Shown: positions 46,562 through 55,745, numbered from the stretch's first letter. The stretch is 64,000 bases of DNA from an uncultured Rothia sp. (GCF_916715725.1 NZ_CAKAPD010000010.1:12319-76318), one strand, 5' to 3'. Numbers and translations are program-made. The notes: generated by a model from the sequence alone, not told the origin.

Positions 46562-47263
46562 CTAGTGGATGAGGTAGATGGTGCGGGCGAGTTCTTCGGG
46601 CATGAAGGATGCGGCGAAGAGGATTGCCACGATGATGACGGCGAGTGCAGTCATGAGGCTGGAGCGCCAGCCGGGGTGCAGTTCGTTGAAGGTGATGAGT
46701 CCCTTGTGTTCTTTGTCCATGTTGACCACGTTGATCTGCTTATAGATGGTGGTCTGAGCGGAGAGTTTGGAGGAGACTTCTCGCATGGTTTTGCCGTCCC
46801 AGACGCGGCCGTCGATGCGCATGAGCTGTTTGCCGTCTTTGTCGACGGCCCACATGGCGGGGAAGCTGCGGTAGCGTAGGCGGCCGGCGACGGTTTTGAG
46901 TTTCTGGCCGTAGGCTTTTTTGGGGTAGAGCTTTTCGACGAAGATGGTGTGGTCGATGTTTTCTAGGGGTACGGCGAACCAGCCGAAGGTGCGTGCGCGG
47001 AGCACGTGGGTTTTGGTGATGACGATGATGGTGGGTTTGAGGACTGAGTAGAGGTTGACGCCTGCGATGGTGCCGATGAGCAGTACGAGGATGGTGTACG
47101 GCAGGGCGGGTCGCTTGTAGAGGATGAAGGCGAGCGCGGCGAGGAGCACGATGGTGCCGGGGAGTGCCGCTTCGATGCGCCTGCCGTAGGAGCGCATGCG
47201 GGGGTGGAATAGTTCTTTGACTTCGCCGTATTTGGCGGGGACTTCGTGAGCGCGTTCTGCCAT
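46562..47263 (-). CDS. Membrane protein with PH-like domain
   Basis: 233 aa from the ATG at 47263 (a GTG two codons upstream is possible). Two helices (about 33-70), then a cytoplasmic ~120-residue stretch (TIIVITKTHVLRARTFGWFAVPLENID ... MWAVDKDGKQLMRIDGR) that reads like a bacterial PH domain, and a final helix (about 205-228). No function known. The intergenic space to the divergent 47327 gene is 63 bp. Confidence 0.7.
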   Translation of the reverse strand: MAERAHEVPAKYGEVKELFHPRMRSYGRRIEAALPGTIVLLAALAFILYKRPALPYTILVLLIGTIAGVNLYSVLKPTIIVITKTHVLRARTFGWFAVPLENIDHTIFVEKLYPKKAYGQKLKTVAGRLRYRSFPAMWAVDKDGKQLMRIDGRVWDGKTMREVSSKLSAQTTIYKQINVVNMDKEHKGLITFNELHPGWRSSLMTALAVIIVAILFAASFMPEELARTIYLIH

Positions 47264-47326
47264 ATACACAACTTTAGTGTGTGCGGTGCGTGAAACCTAG
47301 CGGACTACCTGCGTTACTCTGGTTCT

Positions 47327-48304
47327 ATGCGTAATTTTTCTCCCGTGGAGCGGGTCCTGGCGATGTGGATGGTCGGTGTTGTGGTGGCGGTTTCTGTGGC
47401 TGCTGCGGCGCTGGTTATGACGAATAAGTTGGTGTATGGTCCGACGGGTCAGGTGCGGGAGTATTTTCATGCGTTGCGTACGGGTAATGGTTCGTATGCG
47501 CGTGGTTTGTTGGGTGCGCAGATTCCTGAGGGTGACGCGTCGCTGCTGGATGGGGATGCTTTGAGGCGTTCGGTGTCTTCGTTGGGTGAGGTGTCGTATG
47601 AGGTGGTGGAGACTAGCGCCGATGGTGAGCATGCGACGGTGCGTGCGTCCTATACGTTGGAGGGTTCGCGGCAGCATACGGATTTTCGGTTGCATCGTTC
47701 GGGTACGCATTGGGGCTTTTTTGATAAGTGGGCTATTGATGAGGCGTCTTTGCCGTCGGTGAAGGTCGATATTCAGGGTGTGGAGGCTGCAACGATTAAT
47801 AACCGTAAGGTTGCGGTGGATCGTGGTTCTGCGTCGTTCCCGGTGTTTTACCCTGGCGTGTATGCGGTGTCGTATGATTCGACGGTTTATACGGCGCAGA
47901 AGGTGAATGAGGTGGTGACTGCGCAGGATGCGAATCATTCGGTGCGTATGGAGTTGAAGCCGAGTGATAATGCGTTGGCGTCGGTGAAGGAGCAGGTGCA
48001 GGATCATTTGAAGAAGTGCACGCAGCAGAGCACTCTTTATCCTGGTGGGTGCCCTTTTGAGTATGCGTTTACGGGCCGTGTGGATTCTGAGGTGAAGTGG
48101 TCTGTGGAGAAGGTGGCGGATCCGCAGGTGAGTGTGAGTTCGGCGGGTGTGTGGTCGTTGAAGCCGATGTCGGGTACGGCGAAGGTGTCGTTTACTCAGT
48201 TGGATTTGTATACGGGTGCGCGTTCGCAGGTGCAGAAGGAGATTCCGTTTACGTTGAAGGCGTCGGTGGAGGCGGATGCGAAGGCGGTCCGAGTCTCCTT
48301 CTAA
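47327..48304 (+). CDS. Exported/membrane-anchored protein, unknown
   Basis: 325 aa. One N-terminal helix (about 9-31, VLAMWMVGVVVAVSVAAAAL) with a basic/short cytoplasmic start, the rest outside: a DUF4878-like segment near 42-130 (VREYFHALRTGNGSYARGLL ... ASYTLEGSRQHTDFRL...WGFFDKW), then beta-rich regions (STVYTAQKVNEVV, CPFEYAFTGRVDSEVKWSV). A Cys pair (near 232 and 242) may form a disulfide. Role unknown. Confidence 0.75.
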   Translation: MRNFSPVERVLAMWMVGVVVAVSVAAAALVMTNKLVYGPTGQVREYFHALRTGNGSYARGLLGAQIPEGDASLLDGDALRRSVSSLGEVSYEVVETSADGEHATVRASYTLEGSRQHTDFRLHRSGTHWGFFDKWAIDEASLPSVKVDIQGVEAATINNRKVAVDRGSASFPVFYPGVYAVSYDSTVYTAQKVNEVVTAQDANHSVRMELKPSDNALASVKEQVQDHLKKCTQQSTLYPGGCPFEYAFTGRVDSEVKWSVEKVADPQVSVSSAGVWSLKPMSGTAKVSFTQLDLYTGARSQVQKEIPFTLKASVEADAKAVRVSF

Positions 48305-48322
48305 AGCCGCTGAGCTGCGCGA

Positions 48323-48407
48323 GAGCCAGTATGCTCTGAACGCGACATCAGGGTGCCCAAGCGAAGCGAGGGCGGGTTCCCTGTAGGAGCGAAGAGCATA
48401 CTGGCTC
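48323..48407 (+). repeat. Dispersed structured element, copy E
   Basis: Perfect 15-bp arms GAGCCAGTATGCTCT / AGAGCATACTGGCTC around the core; inner pair GCCC/GGGC. First of a tandem pair. Confidence 0.9.
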
Positions 48408-48427
48408 GTAGCTTATATGGGTTGAGA

Positions 48428-48516
48428 AAGGGCCAGTATTATCCGTAGCGACATCAGGGTGTCCGAGCGAAGCGAGGACGGGTGCCTCTGTAGGAGCGAG
48501 GATAATACTGACCCTT
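48428..48516 (+). repeat. Dispersed structured element, copy F
   Basis: 17-nt arms AAGGGCCAGTATTATCC / GGATAATACTGACCCTT (one mismatch); inner pair GTCC/GGAC. Lies between convergent genes, and the following arms may also act as terminators. Confidence 0.9.
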
Positions 48517-48538
48517 GATTCTTTTCTGTTATAGATCC

Positions 48539-50509
48539 CTAGTTGATACCGCGCAGGTCCAGGACGAGTTCGCTTTCGTCTGCCTCATCACCGGTCACGA
48601 CAACGGGAATACCCCAGTCCTGCTGGTAGAGGTGGCATGCTGCGTGCTCGGGGATGTCACCGCCGGGGGTACCGTCGCAGGCGGCGGCGCGGGCGGTGAT
48701 GTGCAGGACTGCCTCGGTCACATCGGGGTTGAGCACGAGGGTTCGGGTCAGTCCGGTGGAGGTGCCGGCGCCTTCCAGGATGAAGTTCTCGGGGGTGGAT
48801 GAGATCTTCAGCTGAGTGGGGTCACCCCAGCGGGTGTCGAGCTTCTGGCCGGTGGGCACGGTGAATCGTGAGGTGAATTTGAGGGTGCCGCCGGTGAGCT
48901 TGGTAGAGGGGCGTGCAGTGGTGATGGCGCCTTCGTCGACGTGCTGTGCCTTGGCGGGGATGGAGGCGCGTACGAGCTGGTGGGCGTTGGTTTCGACGAT
49001 GATGAGGCGCGGTTCTTCGCCGGGTACTTCTTCGACGAGCAGGTCGGAGGGTTCGTCGAGGCCGCGTTCGAGGGTACCGAGGGTGCCGGTTACGGGGTCC
49101 CAGCGGCGGATGGCGCCGTTGTAGGTGTCGGCGACTGCGATGGAGCCGTCGGGCAGTTCGGTCAGGCCGAGGGGGTGCTGCATGCGGGCGGTGTCGGAGT
49201 CGCCGTCGACGAAGCCGAAGTCGAACAGACCCTTGCCGACGGCGGAGGTGACCTGTACGCCGTCCTCGGTGAAGGTGACGTGGCGCAGGCCGCTGGTTTC
49301 GGAGCATGCGACCCAGAGACTGCCGTCGCGTGCTTCGATGATGCCGGAGGGCTGGGCGAACCATGCGTCGGCGGCGGGGCCGTCGGCGAGGCCTTCGACA
49401 CCGGAGCCTGCGAAGATGCTAACGGTGCCGTTGATGGGTTCGTAGCCAAAGAGCTGGTGGGTACCTGCCATGGCGATGATGAACTGGCCGGCTTCGCGGG
49501 AGTAGACGGCGTCCCAGGGTGAGGAGAGCGCGATTTCGGTGGCGGGTACGCCGGCGGGGATGTGGTTGGGGTCGCCGGTGATGGCGTTGTCGCCGTCGAT
49601 GACGCGCTGCACGCCGTTGCCTGCGAGGGTACGCACTTCGCCGGTGCTCAGATTGAGGGAGCGCAGGCGGTGGTTGACAGTGTCAGCTACCAGCACATCG
49701 TAGCCGAGCTGTTCCCGCAGGTTTTCGGGTACGAGGGCGAGGCCGGCAGGCTCGTTGAAGCGTGCTTCGGTGCCGGTGCCGTCGACGTGACCCTTAACGG
49801 GGTGGTTGATGGGGTCGTCGCCGCCACCGTAGGTGTTGATGACGGTGTTGAGGTCGGCTGCTACCTGCAGGATGCGGTGGCGCGCGCTGTCTGCGACGAG
49901 GTAGGTGCGCTCGCGGTTGCCGAAGAGGTTTGCGGGGCCGAATTCAGTGGGCAGTTCGATGGCTTTGCCGGGGAAGGCGTAGGTGCCGGCTGCCTTGGGG
50001 CGGGGCACGTAGGGGCCGTCGCCGCGGTGCAGGGTACCCTTCGTCTCGTGCTCGGCGACGAGCTCGCGTACGAGGGAGGTGAGGCCCTGCACGTGGCCTT
50101 CGCCGGAGAGGTGTGCGACGATGTAGCCTTCGGGGTCGACGACGACGAGGGTGGGCCATGCGCGGGCGGTGTATGCCTGCCAGGTGGTCAGTTCGGGGTC
50201 GTCGAGTACGGGGTGGGTGATGTGGTAGCGGTCGACGGCTGCGGCGAGCGCTACGGGGTCGGCTTCGTGCTCGAATTTGGGGCTGTGTACGCCGACGGTG
50301 ACGAGCACGTCGGAGAATTCTTCTTCGAGGGGGCGTAGTTCGTCGAGCACGTGCAGGCAGTTGATGCAGCAGAGGGTCCAGAAGTCGAGAATAACGATTT
50401 TGCCGCGCAGGTCCTGCAGGGTGAGGTTTTTGTCGCCGGTGTTGAGCCAGGCTCGGCCTTCGAGTTCGCTGGCGCGTACGCGTACGCTGCGGGTGGTGTT
50501 CTCGCTCAT
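48539..50509 (-). CDS. NHLRC2-like protein: thioredoxin-like domain plus NHL propeller
   Basis: 656 aa. Residues ~20-160 are a thioredoxin-like/TlpA-type domain (LTLQDLRGKIVILDFWTLCC, CINCLHVLDELRPLEEEF, with the CxxC pair CINC; ARAWPTLVVVDPEGYIVAHL). A beta-propeller of NHL repeats follows (about 200-510; GDPNHIPAGVPATEIALSSP, SSWDAV-like, DGSIAVADTYNGAIRRWDP), then a C-terminal ~130-residue beta domain. Bacterial NHLRC2-like proteins are usually cytosolic and of unclear function. No signal peptide. Preceded by GAGAGAAC. Confidence 0.9.
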   Translation of the reverse strand: MSENTTRSVRVRASELEGRAWLNTGDKNLTLQDLRGKIVILDFWTLCCINCLHVLDELRPLEEEFSDVLVTVGVHSPKFEHEADPVALAAAVDRYHITHPVLDDPELTTWQAYTARAWPTLVVVDPEGYIVAHLSGEGHVQGLTSLVRELVAEHETKGTLHRGDGPYVPRPKAAGTYAFPGKAIELPTEFGPANLFGNRERTYLVADSARHRILQVAADLNTVINTYGGGDDPINHPVKGHVDGTGTEARFNEPAGLALVPENLREQLGYDVLVADTVNHRLRSLNLSTGEVRTLAGNGVQRVIDGDNAITGDPNHIPAGVPATEIALSSPWDAVYSREAGQFIIAMAGTHQLFGYEPINGTVSIFAGSGVEGLADGPAADAWFAQPSGIIEARDGSLWVACSETSGLRHVTFTEDGVQVTSAVGKGLFDFGFVDGDSDTARMQHPLGLTELPDGSIAVADTYNGAIRRWDPVTGTLGTLERGLDEPSDLLVEEVPGEEPRLIIVETNAHQLVRASIPAKAQHVDEGAITTARPSTKLTGGTLKFTSRFTVPTGQKLDTRWGDPTQLKISSTPENFILEGAGTSTGLTRTLVLNPDVTEAVLHITARAAACDGTPGGDIPEHAACHLYQQDWGIPVVVTGDEADESELVLDLRGIN

Positions 50510-50674
50510 GGTTCTCTCTCCTGTTGGGTGCGCCGTGTGTGGGCGCGATGGTTTGCTGTCCCCATTATGCCAGCGTGGGATGGGTGGTTCGCTGGGAGTT
50601 GAGCTTTGTGACTTGGGGGCTTAACGACCTGTCATATTAAGTCACATTGCGGGTGGCGTGTGGGTATATAAAAG

Positions 50675-50711
50675 CGCCCCGCACGCATCACGTTCGGATG
50701 CGCACGGGGCG
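50675..50711 (-). terminator. Lipoprotein-array terminator 1
   Basis: CGCCCCGCACGCATC / GATGCGCACGGGGCG with paired CA/CA internal loops; T-run follows on the minus strand. Near-identical terminators recur at 51639 and 52690. Confidence 0.85.
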
Positions 50712-50750
50712 AACAGGTCTAGCTAGTCGCCAGCTATGTGGTGGATACGT

Positions 50751-51464
50751 TTAGTTCGTAGCCAGGCTGGTCGGCTTAACGGGATTCTTCGGGGCAGGCA
50801 GGTCTCCCACCGGAGCCGGGGGCTTGGGCAACTCCAGGGACTGGTAGTCGCCCGAAACCTCCGAGGTCTTAACGTTCATAATGGAAGCCGCACCATTCTC
50901 ATCAACGCTAATTACTTCACCGTTAGGCTTGACGGCAACCCAGCCGCCCTTATCAGTCACGGCGGCAACCTCACCTTCAGGGGTCACACGTACCCAACTA
51001 CCGTCTTTCTCAATGCTGATGTAGTTACCGTTCTTAGCTTCGACAACAGCGATACTTCCGTCAGAGGCAGTGTACACGTTACCTTCAGTGTTCGTAGTCT
51101 TCTTGGCGGAGCGGTCTTTCTTAGCCTCTTCGACGGCTTCCTTGTAATGCGCGTATAGCTGCGGACCGTAGTTGCTATCGGTGGGGTCCGTAGGCATGGC
51201 GGAAGCACCCGACAGTCCACTCTTCTGGTTCTCGGATTCCTTAGCGGAGGCGCTCGAGCTACCTGCGGTTGCGGAAGCGGTAGCCGATGCGCTCGCCGAG
51301 GCAGACGCGCTGGAGGAGGCACTCGAGCTACCTGCGGTTGCAGAAGCAGACGCGCTGGAGGAGGTGCTCTGGCTTTCGGCGGGTGCCTTGGCGTTGGAGC
51401 TGCAGGCGGCAAGACCGAAGGTTGCGGCGAGGCTCAGGGACAGAACAGCAATAGACTTCTTCAC
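50751..51464 (-). CDS. Lipoprotein with DGSW repeats, member 1
   Basis: 237 aa, GTG start with AGAGAA upstream. Signal peptide MKKSIAVLSLSLAATFGLAAC ends at lipobox LAAC (about 18-21), so lipid-anchored outside. A Ser/Ala/Thr-only linker (about 30-75) leads to a C-terminal domain with short repeats around Asp-Gly: NGNYISIEKDGSWVRVTPEGEV, TDKGGWVAVKPNGEVISVDE. No known fold recognised. Closest relatives are the three genes to its right. Confidence 0.8.
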   Translation of the reverse strand: MKKSIAVLSLSLAATFGLAACSSNAKAPAESQSTSSSASASATAGSSSASSSASASASASATASATAGSSSASAKESENQKSGLSGASAMPTDPTDSNYGPQLYAHYKEAVEEAKKDRSAKKTTNTEGNVYTASDGSIAVVEAKNGNYISIEKDGSWVRVTPEGEVAAVTDKGGWVAVKPNGEVISVDENGAASIMNVKTSEVSGDYQSLELPKPPAPVGDLPAPKNPVKPTSLATN

Positions 51465-51638
51465 TGTGTTCTCTTTTCTGGTAGATCCCCGTGCTATGCC
51501 GGGGAGACCTATAGTGTGGTTGTTCGTTGAGTGAGAGTTGAGTAAGAGTTAGAATCTGAGCGCCTCCCTAATCCTAACAACAGTCATGCGAAGCTTCCTA
51601 TTTTCTGTAAGAGTTGAGCACAGCTTGAAGACACAAAA

Positions 51639-51675
51639 CGCCCCGCACGCATCACGAATAGATGCGCACGGGGCG
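51639..51675 (-). terminator. Lipoprotein-array terminator 2
   Basis: Same arms as 50675-50711, loop differs (ACGAATA). Confidence 0.85.
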
Positions 51676-51726
51676 CTGGTGTCCCTGTTCTGACGGCCTG
51701 TTCGGCCCGGGGGCAGGTGCTAGTTT

Positions 51727-52482
51727 TTACTTGGCGCCTGCAACCTCGGAGAGGTCACCAATCTTGGTGGGCTTAACCGGGGTCTTAGCGGTGCCGCTGA
51801 AGCCGTCGATACGGCCGGGTGCCTTCGGGGTCTCGATGGTGGAGACGTCGGTCGCCTTTTCGAAGGTCTTGGTGTTCAGCACGGATGCGGTGCCGTCTGC
51901 ATTGACGACGGTGTAGAGGTTGTCCTTGGGGTTGGTCTTGATCCAGGAGCCGTCCTCTTTCACGACGATGGATGTACCGTTGGAGTCCATGCTGGTCCAC
52001 ACACCGTTATTCTGGATGCTGACGATAGCGCCATCTTTTGATTCGAAGACAGCGAGTTTATCGGTGTAGTAGACGGTGCCGTCGCTGGTCTGCACCTTCT
52101 TCACACCGGACTCGCTCTTGAGCTGCTCCAGGGCTTTCTTGCTGGCGGTGTAGCCTGCGGAGGCTGCCTGATTGGCGGATTCCTGGCCCTTCTTGAGTGC
52201 TTCGGTTGCTTCGCTGGGCAGACCGCTGGGGGCGCTGATGGTGCCCTGGGTGGTCTTGGTTTCTGCCTTGGTGGTTTCAGCTACTGCGGAGGTGGTGCTC
52301 TTGCTGGTTGCTGCTGCGGAGGTGCTTGCGGGTGCCGAGGCAGTTGCGGAAGCGGTTGCAGAAGCAGACGCGCTTGCCGATGCGGAGGGGCTGGAGGTGG
52401 ATCCGCCGGAGTTGCCGCCGCAGGCTGCGAGGCCGAGGGCGCCAGCAATGGTCAGGGACAGAACAGCAATAGACTTCTTCAC
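51727..52482 (-). CDS. Lipoprotein with DGSW repeats, member 2
   Basis: 251 aa from the GTG at 52482 (VKKSIAVLSLTIAG), ribosome site AGAGAA; the frame to 52575 is not supported. Signal peptide ends at lipobox LAAC-GGN. Ser/Ala/Thr linker (about 25-75), a helical KGQESANQAASAGYTASKK stretch, then DG-based repeats (SDGTVYYTDKLAVFES, NGVWTSMDSNGTSI, KEDGSWIKTNPKDN). Nearly the same N-terminus as member 1 (KKSIAVLSL), so a recent duplication. Confidence 0.8.
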   Translation of the reverse strand: MKKSIAVLSLTIAGALGLAACGGNSGGSTSSPSASASASASATASATASAPASTSAAATSKSTTSAVAETTKAETKTTQGTISAPSGLPSEATEALKKGQESANQAASAGYTASKKALEQLKSESGVKKVQTSDGTVYYTDKLAVFESKDGAIVSIQNNGVWTSMDSNGTSIVVKEDGSWIKTNPKDNLYTVVNADGTASVLNTKTFEKATDVSTIETPKAPGRIDGFSGTAKTPVKPTKIGDLSEVAGAK

Positions 52483-52689
52483 TGTAGTTTCTCTTTTCTG
52501 TATGCGCCGCTCTGCAACGGCGCAGTGCGTAGTGTGGTTGACCTGTACTCCGGTATGCCCGGCGTACGCCATCATGCTAGCACCGCGACCTGAAAGCTCC
52601 CTGAGTTGTTACGGTGTCCCCTCCCCCGCTACTTTCGCTGGTCTTCTCAGCTCTACTGGTCTTCTCAGTGCAGCTTGAAGACCCAAAAA

Positions 52690-52726
52690 CGCCCCGCACG
52701 CATCACGGTCGGATGCGCACGGGGCG
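52690..52726 (-). terminator. Lipoprotein-array terminator 3
   Basis: Third copy of the CGCCCCGCACGCATC / GATGCGCACGGGGCG hairpin. Confidence 0.85.
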
Positions 52727-52790
52727 TCTTCATACGTCACGGACTGTTACGCTCTGGGAGCGTCACTGGCCGTTGTTAGCTCTTGACAGC

Positions 52791-53510
52791 TTACTTGGGC
52801 TGTGCAGGCTTGACGGGGTTGACCTTAGCCTGTGCGGGCTTTGCGGGAACCTTCGGAGCCTTCAGGTCAGCCTTCTCGCCACCAACGAGGGAGGTTACTT
52901 CACCGGATGCGTCCACGGTTGCCTGCAGGCCGGTGTTGGACTGGATGCTCCAGGAGCCGTCAGCCTTGACTGCAACCTGGCCGTTTGCGTCCTGGCGGCT
53001 CCAGGAGCCGTCAGCCTGTACAGCTACCTGGCCCTCGTCGCCCTGAATGGACCAGCCGCCGTCCTCGGAAACGATAACGTCGCCCTCAACGGTGGAGGAG
53101 GATGCTGCGTTGCCCTCGGAGTCCTTGGACTCAGCCTTGGTGCCCTTTTCGTCGGACTCTACCTTGGAGGAGTTACCTTCGGAGTCCTTAGCGTCTACGG
53201 ATGCCTTGCCGTCTGCGCCGACCTTCACGTCTGCGGAGTTGCCTTCGCCGTCGTTAGCCTTGACGGTGACGTTGCCGTCCTTGTCAACCTTCACGTCTGC
53301 AGTAGCGGAAGCGGAAGCTGCAGAGGTGGTTGCTGCCGAGGATGCCTTAGCCGATGCGCTTGCGGACGCAGTTGCCGAAGCGGATGCAGATGCAGTCGCG
53401 GTAGTGGTGGTGGAAGAGGACTGAGAGCCACATGCGCTCAGGCCCAGTGCGCCTGCGAAAGCGATGGACAGAACCGCGGTGGTCTTCTTCATTGCGGGGG
53501 CGATTGCCAT
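52791..53510 (-). CDS. Lipoprotein with DGSW repeats, member 3
   Basis: 239 aa; AAGGAG 5 nt before the ATG. Short N-tail, hydrophobic signal (TTAVLSIAFAGALGL), lipobox LSAC. Linker of Thr/Ala/Ser, then DGN/EGN-rich acidic repeats (about 70-140: VDKDGNVTVKANDGEGNSA), and three DGGW/DGSW units: EDGGWSIQGDEGQVAVQ, ADGSWSRQDANGQVAVK, ADGSWSIQSNTG. Confidence 0.8.
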   Translation of the reverse strand: MAIAPAMKKTTAVLSIAFAGALGLSACGSQSSSTTTTATASASASATASASASAKASSAATTSAASASATADVKVDKDGNVTVKANDGEGNSADVKVGADGKASVDAKDSEGNSSKVESDEKGTKAESKDSEGNAASSSTVEGDVIVSEDGGWSIQGDEGQVAVQADGSWSRQDANGQVAVKADGSWSIQSNTGLQATVDASGEVTSLVGGEKADLKAPKVPAKPAQAKVNPVKPAQPK

Positions 53511-53723
53511 TGTTTCTCCTTGTGGTTGTTAGTATGGTGCGGCTAGTTGACGACGTATTCGCGTCGTGCGCAGGATCCTTGTGGGATTCCATAACGATTA
53601 TCGGTGTAACCAACCGCGTTAATTCTATCGAGTTTGGGTGTGATTATCCGGGCGTGTGGGCGTTTATCCGCATCCTAGCGAGTGGGATAGCCCATGTTTT
53701 CTCCCGGCTCGTCAGCCAGCTTC

Positions 53724-54518
53724 TTAGCGGCGGGGAGTGACGGGCTTGACGGGGTCAGTGCCAGCACCGGCGGGCTTGACGGGTACGGCAGGTACCTGGA
53801 AGTCACCATGACCGGTCCGCTCCCAGGAGCCATCAGCCTTCACTTCGACAACACCGGAGGTTCCGACGAGCTCCCAGGAGCCGTCTGCATTCACCTCTAC
53901 ATTGCCGCTGGGACCGACGCGTTCCCAAGAGCCGTCAGCTTCCACATCAACGATGTCACCGTTGGGAGTGTGGTAGGACCAGCCGCCGTCAGCATCGAGC
54001 TGAATCACGGTGTAGCCGTTGGCGGTGCTGACGGTAACGCTACCGGAGGTGCCGTTCGAGTTGTTCTTGGAGCCGGCGCTCTCCCCTGCCTTCTCGTCGA
54101 CCTTTGCGGAGGAGCCGGAGTTGTTGGATGCCGAGCCGTTAGCTGCCGAGCCGCCGTTGACGGTTGCGTTGCCGCTAGCGTCTGCGGTGACGCCGGTACC
54201 GTTGGCGCCGTTGACGGTCACGCCGTCTTCGGTGACGGTGACGGTGCCCTGGGAGCTGCTTGCGGTGGCGCTCGGGGAGGCTGCGTCGCTTGCCTTGACG
54301 GTGACCTTGCCGTTGCCTGCGTTGACCGCTGCGTCAGCGGTGGAGGATGCCTTGGCGGTGGCGGTGGCGGTGGCGGTGGGTGCCGGGTTGGAGGTGTTCT
54401 GTGCACCGCAGGCGCTCAGGCCCAGTGCTGCGATTGCCGCGATGGACAGTGCGGCTGCGCCGGTGCGGAGGCGGTGGTTGGTGGGCGGTGCGGAAGTACG
54501 CTGAGCATGGCGTGCCAT
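53724..54518 (-). CDS. Lipoprotein with DGSW repeats, member 4
   Basis: 264 aa; AAGGAG before the ATG. N-region with two Arg, signal helix (TGAAALSIAAIAALGL), lipobox LSAC. A low-complexity Ala/Ser/Thr/Asn stretch (about 40-160), then four DGGW/DGSW units with a period of about 18 residues (ADGGWSYHTPNGDIVDVE, ADGSWERVGPSGNVEVN, ADGSWELVGTSGVVEVK, ADGSWERTG). The clearest repeat series of the four; lacks the terminator copy that follows members 1-3. Confidence 0.8.
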   Translation of the reverse strand: MARHAQRTSAPPTNHRLRTGAAALSIAAIAALGLSACGAQNTSNPAPTATATATAKASSTADAAVNAGNGKVTVKASDAASPSATASSSQGTVTVTEDGVTVNGANGTGVTADASGNATVNGGSAANGSASNNSGSSAKVDEKAGESAGSKNNSNGTSGSVTVSTANGYTVIQLDADGGWSYHTPNGDIVDVEADGSWERVGPSGNVEVNADGSWELVGTSGVVEVKADGSWERTGHGDFQVPAVPVKPAGAGTDPVKPVTPRR

Positions 54519-55060
54519 GAGGGCTTCTCCTTGTGAGTCCCGGAGGGTCGGTCGTCCGGGGTTTGTATGGTTGATTTTCCGGATGGGATGGGGCCGTTGT
54601 GTATGGTGTGTGGCTTTTCCTTCGCCGGTGATTCCAGCTTAGGGTGTGAGTCTAAGATTGAGCTTTAGTTTGCTGTGTTTAAGCTGTGTTCGGTCGGCAA
54701 TGTATAAGTATTTTTTCCAGCGGGGTTTCATATTCGCGGTTTTTCGCTCAGCTTATGCATAGCTTTCTGCTCACATGTATAAATTTTCTTTATTTTTTCT
54801 GTAGTACACCATAGCTTCCCCTATGAAACCGGGCTACTTTCTGTGTTTTATGGCTCGAGTTGAAGGTTAGGGTCCCGAAGACCCACCTTGCACACTCTCC
54901 TCGCTACGTGCACCGCCCCAGCCCCCGCCTCGCTATCTTCCCCGCCACGTACATCCTTAGACCCACGTACGTCCTTAGACCAAGGGATAAGCATTCGAAC
55001 ATAATAAAAGACCCCCACCGTAAAGATGAGGGTCTTTTATCAGATTCAAAGTCTCAAGAA
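54519..55060. other. 542-bp gap before hup terminator
   Basis: Mixed AT-rich. Near 54948-54981 the 17-nt unit ACGTACATCCTTAGACC recurs with one change (ACGTACGTCCTTAGACC). The hup terminator ends it. No gene is seen. Confidence 0.5.
55006..55038 (-). terminator. hup terminator
   Basis: AAAAGACCC / GGGTCTTTT stem 23 nt after the hup stop. Confidence 0.8.
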
Positions 55061-55345
55061 TTACTTCTTAGCGACTGCTGCCTTCAGCTTGGAGCCTGCG
55101 GTCAGCTTCACGCCGTGACCGGCGGGAATCTGAATGGTTTCGCCGGTCTGCGGGTTACGGCCGGTACGAGCTGCACGGTCGGTGCGCTCGATTGCCATCC
55201 AACCGGGGATGGTGATCTTCTCGCCCTTGGAGACGGAAGACTCGAAAACCTGGAACACTGCGTCGAGGACTGCATTCACGGTTGCCTGGCTCTTGCCAGA
55301 CTTCTCTGCAACCTCTGCAACGAGTTCGGTACGGTTCTTAGCCAT
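55061..55345 (-). CDS. hup: DNA-binding protein HU
   Basis: 94 aa histone-like protein. Pattern: MAKNRTELVAEVAEKSGKS, AVNAV-like dimer helix, then the DNA arm with FESSVSKGEKITIPG and the signature RAARTGRNPQTGETIQIPA. Lacks the long Lys/Ala tail of mycobacterial HU. GGGGCAC-type weak ribosome site; own promoter presumed. Confidence 0.96.
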   Translation of the reverse strand: MAKNRTELVAEVAEKSGKSQATVNAVLDAVFQVFESSVSKGEKITIPGWMAIERTDRAARTGRNPQTGETIQIPAGHGVKLTAGSKLKAAVAKK

Positions 55346-55437
55346 TAGGGTGCCCCTTCCAGAGACTTAAGGTTTGAGTCTAAAGCGAGTGACCGTCGGT
55401 AACGACGGAAAACCGTTTAGGAACTAAAATACCAGAT

Positions 55438-55743
55438 TTACCAGCTGGACTTGGTGATACCGGGCAGCTCGCCACGGTGTGCCATCTCGCGGAAGCGCAC
55501 GCGGGAGATACCGAACTTCTGGAAGGTACCGCGGGGGCGGCCGTCGATCTGGTCGCGGTTACGCACGCGAACGGGGGAAGCGTTGCGGGGCAGCTTCTGC
55601 AGTGCCACGCGTGCTGCTTCGCGCTCCTCGGGGGTAGCGTTCTCGTCGATCAGGGTCTTCTTCAGCGCGATACGCTTCTCGTTGTAGCGAGCGACGATGA
55701 CCTTGCGCTGCTCGTTGCGAGCGATCTTGGACTTCTTAGCCAT
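55438..55743 (-). CDS. rpsN: Ribosomal protein S14 (zinc-free type)
   Basis: 101 aa, the longer S14 form without the zinc CxxC..CxxC set. KSKIARNEQRKVIVARYNEK start and NRDQIDGRPRGTFQKFGISR signature end. Third gene of rpmB-rpmG-rpsN, 2 nt after rpmG. Confidence 0.96.
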   Translation of the reverse strand: MAKKSKIARNEQRKVIVARYNEKRIALKKTLIDENATPEEREAARVALQKLPRNASPVRVRNRDQIDGRPRGTFQKFGISRVRFREMAHRGELPGITKSSW

Positions 55744-55745
55744 TC

